This document shows, in pieces, positions 62,301-64,000 of a stretch of 64,000 nucleotides of DNA. Where the stretch lies: positions 62,001 to 126,000 of the forward strand of contig MWFE01000010.1 of the NCBI GenBank assembly GCA_002071445.1, given 5' to 3'. Origin of the DNA: Bacteroidetes bacterium ADurb.Bin008 (lineage in GTDB: Bacteria > Bacteroidota > Bacteroidia > Bacteroidales > Tenuifilaceae). The notes beneath the pieces were generated by a model. The model saw nothing but the letters and a program-made list of their open reading frames with translations, searched no databases and was not told where the DNA came from. How positions within the stretch are numbered: position 1 is the stretch's first letter; every line of letters begins with the position of its first letter. Position numbers and translations under genes: made by a program.

Positions 62301-64000
62301 ATGGGGTTCTGGCGCGGAATCTACCATTGGTGTTATACCAGCAACCTGTAACATGAACAATGTTGTCGATTGTAAAGTCAATTATCTGAGGTTGTCCGAT
62401 TTCAACTGAGGTGCCCACATACTCAGCAATACAGCCTGTTGCCTTGTGGCGTACTTTGGGGTAGTAGATCCCAGCTGCCAATCCTTCAAAACGATGCTCT
62501 TCAACCCAATCGCTTTCGTCGGGGAACTGAGTGATGGTAAACTGGTAATCATCGTATGGCAAAGGATGTGGTTTGATGTCAATCACCCCATTGGTGTTCC
62601 CGTGGCATCCGGTAACCGGAAGAACTTCGTTGAAGCCGACAAAAATCTCGTCGGGTTCACCAACGTACACTGAGTTGCCGGCATAGCTGGCAAGGCATCC
62701 ATGATCATCCATAACCCAGATTTCGTAGCTGCCTTCACCAACCATGAACACATTGTTGGGAGCGAATGGTCCTCCATCGCCATCAATGGAATAGCTATAG
62801 GGCGGGGTTCCTCCCGATGCGGTAATGGTTATGGTTCCATTATCCTCCCCGTAACAAATGGCATCGGTAATGGCTACATTATCAACAACTAATTGATCGG
62901 GCTGTATAAGGGCAATATCACTTTCAACGGCCGGTGTACAGCCATGGGCATCTGTTATTTCAATGCGGTAGTTATTATCGGCAATCAATCCGGAGAATAT
63001 GGCCGGAGACGGATGAACAGGAGTCAACGTTCCAACAAGAATTGCTCCCCTGTAAAGTGAATACACGTAATTAGGAGTTCCCCCGTTGGCCAGTACCTCA
63101 ATGCTGCCAATGGCATCGCCATGGCATCCTCCGGCATCGATAATGCTGGTAACTGTATAGTAATCAATATCAATTGGGTCGGGAGCGGTGAGTGTAATCG
63201 TATTAACACCCGATGCCGGACATCCGATGTTATCGGTAACCGTTACGGCGTATTCGATTCCTGCTGAAAGACCTACAGCGCGTTTGGTGGTCTGTCCCGA
63301 GGGCGACCAACTGTAGAAATAGGGTGCGGTTCCTCCGCTGTGGTTCACCTCGGCTTCGCCATCGCTGCTATCGCTACAAGTGGGATTAATGGTGCTAAAC
63401 CCGGTGATGGTTAGTTCGGGGCTAACGGCTATAAGAACCGGAGCACTTTCATTATCGCCGCATGGAGGTGAAGAGACTACCCTGCGGAACCAGGTGTCCT
63501 GCGTCAAGTCGCCGGGCTGATAGTTTTGGCTCTCGGCACCAGCTATATTGGCATAGGGTCCACCGGCTCCGGCGGTACTATACTGCCATTGGTATGCGTA
63601 AGAGCCTCCACCGTTGGTAGGCATCGAACCGACTAACTCATCGGGTGCGGTATTGTAGCAAATTGATTGATTGTCAGCAATGGTATTGTTCCCAATGGGC
63701 TGGTTAACAGTAATCTCAATAGTATTGCTCAACGATGAGCATGGGCCTGAAATCACCTCCCTCTGGTACCAGGTGGTCTGGTTAAGTGCAGGTGGATCGT
63801 AGTTTTGACCCGTGGCTCCTGCTATGATGTTGAAAGTGGTGCCATTGGTACTGTTATACCACTGGTAAGAATACGTGCCTGCACCATTGCCCCCTGTGGG
63901 AATTTGTCCGGTTAGGCCGGCAGGAATAGAGCCCGAGCAGATGGTTTGATCATCGTCAATGATGTTGTCATCAATGGTGGGTATTTCAGTAACATCTACA
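56356..64000 (-). CDS. Giant SprB-repeat surface adhesin with type B type IX sorting domain, N-terminus outside window
   Basis: The C-terminal 2,548 residues of a very large surface protein; the frame stays open to the right edge, so the start is missing. At the edge are two or more Ig-like units of about 90 residues (GxYxYQW ... IAGAxxQNYxP ... TWxxR). Then come about 23 SprB-type repeats (about residues 180-2145 of the visible part), each with a C-x-G-D/N-x-x-G-x-I, then GGTPPYTYT, and a closing T-D-x-x-G/N-C motif, 75 to 100 residues each. A linker follows, and the type B sorting domain (SSNVFTPNDDGINDRW, IFNRWGALVWTA, GWDGKSKNGKDLPVGTYYYVI, ending GSVTIVK). SprB is a mobile gliding adhesin; this protein probably acts in surface adhesion or gliding. 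Confidence 0.93.
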   Translation of the reverse strand, partial: VDVTEIPTIDDNIIDDDQTICSGSIPAGLTGQIPTGGNGAGTYSYQWYNSTNGTTFNIIAGATGQNYDPPALNQTTWYQREVISGPCSSLSNTIEITVNQPIGNNTIADNQSICYNTAPDELVGSMPTNGGGSYAYQWQYSTAGAGGPYANIAGAESQNYQPGDLTQDTWFRRVVSSPPCGDNESAPVLIAVSPELTITGFSTINPTCSDSSDGEAEVNHSGGTAPYFYSWSPSGQTTKRAVGLSAGIEYAVTVTDNIGCPASGVNTITLTAPDPIDIDYYTVTSIIDAGGCHGDAIGSIEVLANGGTPNYVYSLYRGAILVGTLTPVHPSPAIFSGLIADNNYRIEITDAHGCTPAVESDIALIQPDQLVVDNVAITDAICYGEDNGTITITASGGTPPYSYSIDGDGGPFAPNNVFMVGEGSYEIWVMDDHGCLASYAGNSVYVGEPDEIFVGFNEVLPVTGCHGNTNGVIDIKPHPLPYDDYQFTITQFPDESDWVEEHRFEGLAAGIYYPKVRHKATGCIAEYVGTSVEIGQPQIIDFTIDNIVHVTGCWYNTNGRFRARTPSGGYGTKQVSIDGSIWYSFPHTFTNLGVGTYTVYAKDENDCIVTKQVDITGPPPIVISDISLINNPLLCYGDSNAEIHVTASGGTGSLTYYINGGMPNVTGSWTGLTQGDYLIEIFDSNNCVLDTTVTIESPDELEVETQVIDILCSHSGDAGVIRARGIGGTAPYTITLYKGGIQEAQFTGVNENEWRDFTGLAVGNDYEVEVDDANFCGPVASGMLEVNVPDPLTIDAPVITHPVCNGVPDGDVSVTANGGTPPYTYTLYDELNAVVEVLTSNAGVLFTNVAAGDNYYITVDDDHLCGPVATAPFDVIEPAAIVIDPLSITITHITCNGYDDGAISLTATGGTGNLYYTLLQGGVPVAGPQTNNGTFAPLTPGIYEVSVTDDEGCGPVLSGDLEVEEPEPIELSLNVVDLACPGDKGYIAVSADEGTAPYTIALQQDGVGIGSYAGINANVAVEFDNLDVGVPAYVYVVVVTDSRGCTVNSYDITFTEPAPITIINQSFTTIQCNGDNEGSITVEAVGGTGVITYTLYESVAGYVDSNIDGIFTNLPSGIYTVDITDGNLCPGPTAGPFDLTEPDAIQFDVGVSGLTCFGDVTITVTNVTGGVGSYEYSFDGNPFTSSNVYTFTPTDGGVSIDIEIIVRDDNLCEVSHTETISIPAELNLNLSIVQNPLCIGDDNGIIFASASGGVLPYIYQIDGAGPWITTGTFEGLMAGTHSVVVLDGAGCTATNSVELEDPDPIVISSINFDSPSCDPDGSSAFGHITVEAIGGTGSFNFVLFRNTLYFDENTTGVFNGLSSGEYYVEVYDSNGCGPTTSGIITLDNPTDIEFVSFNLTHVDCHGDNSGAIEVTVTNALGTPMFSLIPGYETWQTDNVFTGLLAGIYTVRAKDDNNCIIAQDVTINEPAMLTLTVSGTPPSTALDTDGYIDVTVAGGTPNYWYALYIWDDGTGNWLPIANLDDTSSTNHTFSDLGVGLYRVTITDNNNCSTSEDILLTMFNISLTGSDALCYGSCDGTITVNSFGGTIASITWTLNGDDYTDEMADVHYDAVNDIYINLCAGVYEALATDTDGNVATASVTIGEPSLLTISSGSYYHSPNCNNGTDGEIYVEPQGGTPPYTITLTVNGNAVIESGFGLYEGLDSGIYYLLIEDANGCQYEDVITLINPEPISYNLNFSYSTVNEIEINVTPVSSTFSYDLYLERGADTQFVENSTSGIFSNLNELEDGWYYYIQVTDQNGCTKETMRFRKFTPHPVACYGDTTGYMSLMFYGGLLPYDIDLYWVEGDEFIEEGWGIHEDYANLSAGNYNVTVIDAEGNSISQTVVITQPDAISVDVISVTDPMCNGENTGYVVLGFTGGTPFTDADKPYFLVSWDGNPAGTAVADTLFNIGAGSHLFTITDANGCSYTMEQEVVITDPEGMSLASLFVYDLLCYNDGKGEITMWAEGGTEPISYTIHGPDGLILTNNNGIFSNLAAGSYDLFITDAMGCSFSFPEGNKVVIKEPEPLIISTVQPVDALECHYNTIPEVALQVEGGTPNYTYLWSNGQQTLNLINATPDEYTITVMDANGCVASLLIDIPGPRKPDYLKNITEANCRVAPGGDVGAIQIYDVVGGNGVFSADYDVRWYYQAFNEPLPNLNGHWTINDLKSGKYIARISYPTFTNPNASCWDTTEIIVPFNEANSFTLGIEKEKDIFCWGESAHLSATVIEGNIGTNPTYRWYNVTDDPNNYVSTSDTYITDPLDEDKIIDLVVLSTLGCRENRRDTLFTYPQIGPYLPRELHNFFSEADLINFGDSTVISVLADTDYPVEVYTLSSGIGLTYSWDPAIFFEPSNSSVPVMLFATGVYESYLQDGPTIHNPNTNKDEKYIPITGIVRSEYGCREDIRLKARILNRIVSSNVFTPNDDGINDRWTIPYADLFENLEIKIFNRWGALVWTAKGTEAAKGWDGKSKNGKDLPVGTYYYVINFNVEGTSKWKPIKGSVTIVK
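57556..63411 (-). repeat. Array of about 23 diverged SprB repeats at protein level
   Basis: Units of about 225-300 bp in tandem encode the SprB-like repeats of the giant adhesin. At DNA level they are diverged from each other, apart from short common parts around the GGTPPY and TDxxGC codons, which indicates an old array not kept uniform by gene conversion. Confidence 0.75.

Noticed and set aside
57556-63411. Repeats as a possible mobile or satellite array
   Set aside because: They keep one reading frame and encode SprB-type domains; DNA identity between units is low.

Overview
The window is a stretch of chromosome from a member of the Bacteroidota, most likely class Bacteroidia (Bacteroidales/Marinilabiliales-like). 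Evidence: type IX secretion and gliding proteins (PorW/SprE, PorX, PorP/SprF, GldA, SprB-type repeats, type A and type B C-terminal sorting domains), an Oar-like TonB-dependent receptor, DUF4834 and DUF4296 proteins, and repeated promoter elements of the Bacteroidota form TTG-N19-22-TAnnTTTG. A B12-type ribonucleotide reductase and a sodium-pumping methylmalonyl-CoA decarboxylase operon point to an anaerobic or facultative, propionate-forming life style. No phage, insertion sequence or CRISPR array was recognised.

Layout. 1-6.6 kb: end of a Na+/Ca2+ exchanger, a small membrane protein, a large AsmA-like protein and, convergent to it, nrdJ. 7-12 kb: TonB-dependent receptor and Kdo transferase waaA. 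12-19 kb: a secreted InlB-repeat protein with a type IX signal, an M16 peptidase and an MscS channel. 19-25 kb: small unknown proteins, a polyprenyl-phosphate sugar transferase, and a translationally coupled radical SAM / glycosyltransferase pair. 25-26.7 kb: an AT-rich patch with two small unknown proteins beside tRNA-Cys. 26.8-30 kb: folB, an AlaX-like domain, nth, a CapA-like phosphatase. 30-34.7 kb: the operon mce-mmdA-(lamin-tail/OadG fusion)-biotin carrier-beta subunit, which would epimerise and decarboxylate methylmalonyl-CoA while exporting Na+. 34.9-46.5 kb: tcdA, an unknown large outer-membrane barrel, porW, porX, tsaE, alanine dehydrogenase, and a TonB-type protein. 46.6-52.3 kb: metK behind a candidate SAM-II riboswitch, a membrane-anchored beta-propeller-like protein, a DUF4834 protein and gldA. 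52.4-64 kb: a ROK sugar kinase, a YD-repeat periplasmic protein, a DUF4296 lipoprotein, a PorP/SprF protein and the C-terminal 2,500 residues of a giant SprB-repeat adhesin that runs off the right edge.

The strongest theme is surface biology: several type IX machine or regulatory proteins (PorW, PorX, PorP/SprF) and two clear type IX cargo proteins lie within one window. The most useful leads are the SAM-II candidate, the lamin-tail/OadG fusion, the unknown barrel next to porW-porX, and an inverted repeat abutting the promoter box of the methylmalonyl-CoA operon. All functions are read from sequence motifs alone; no database search was run.
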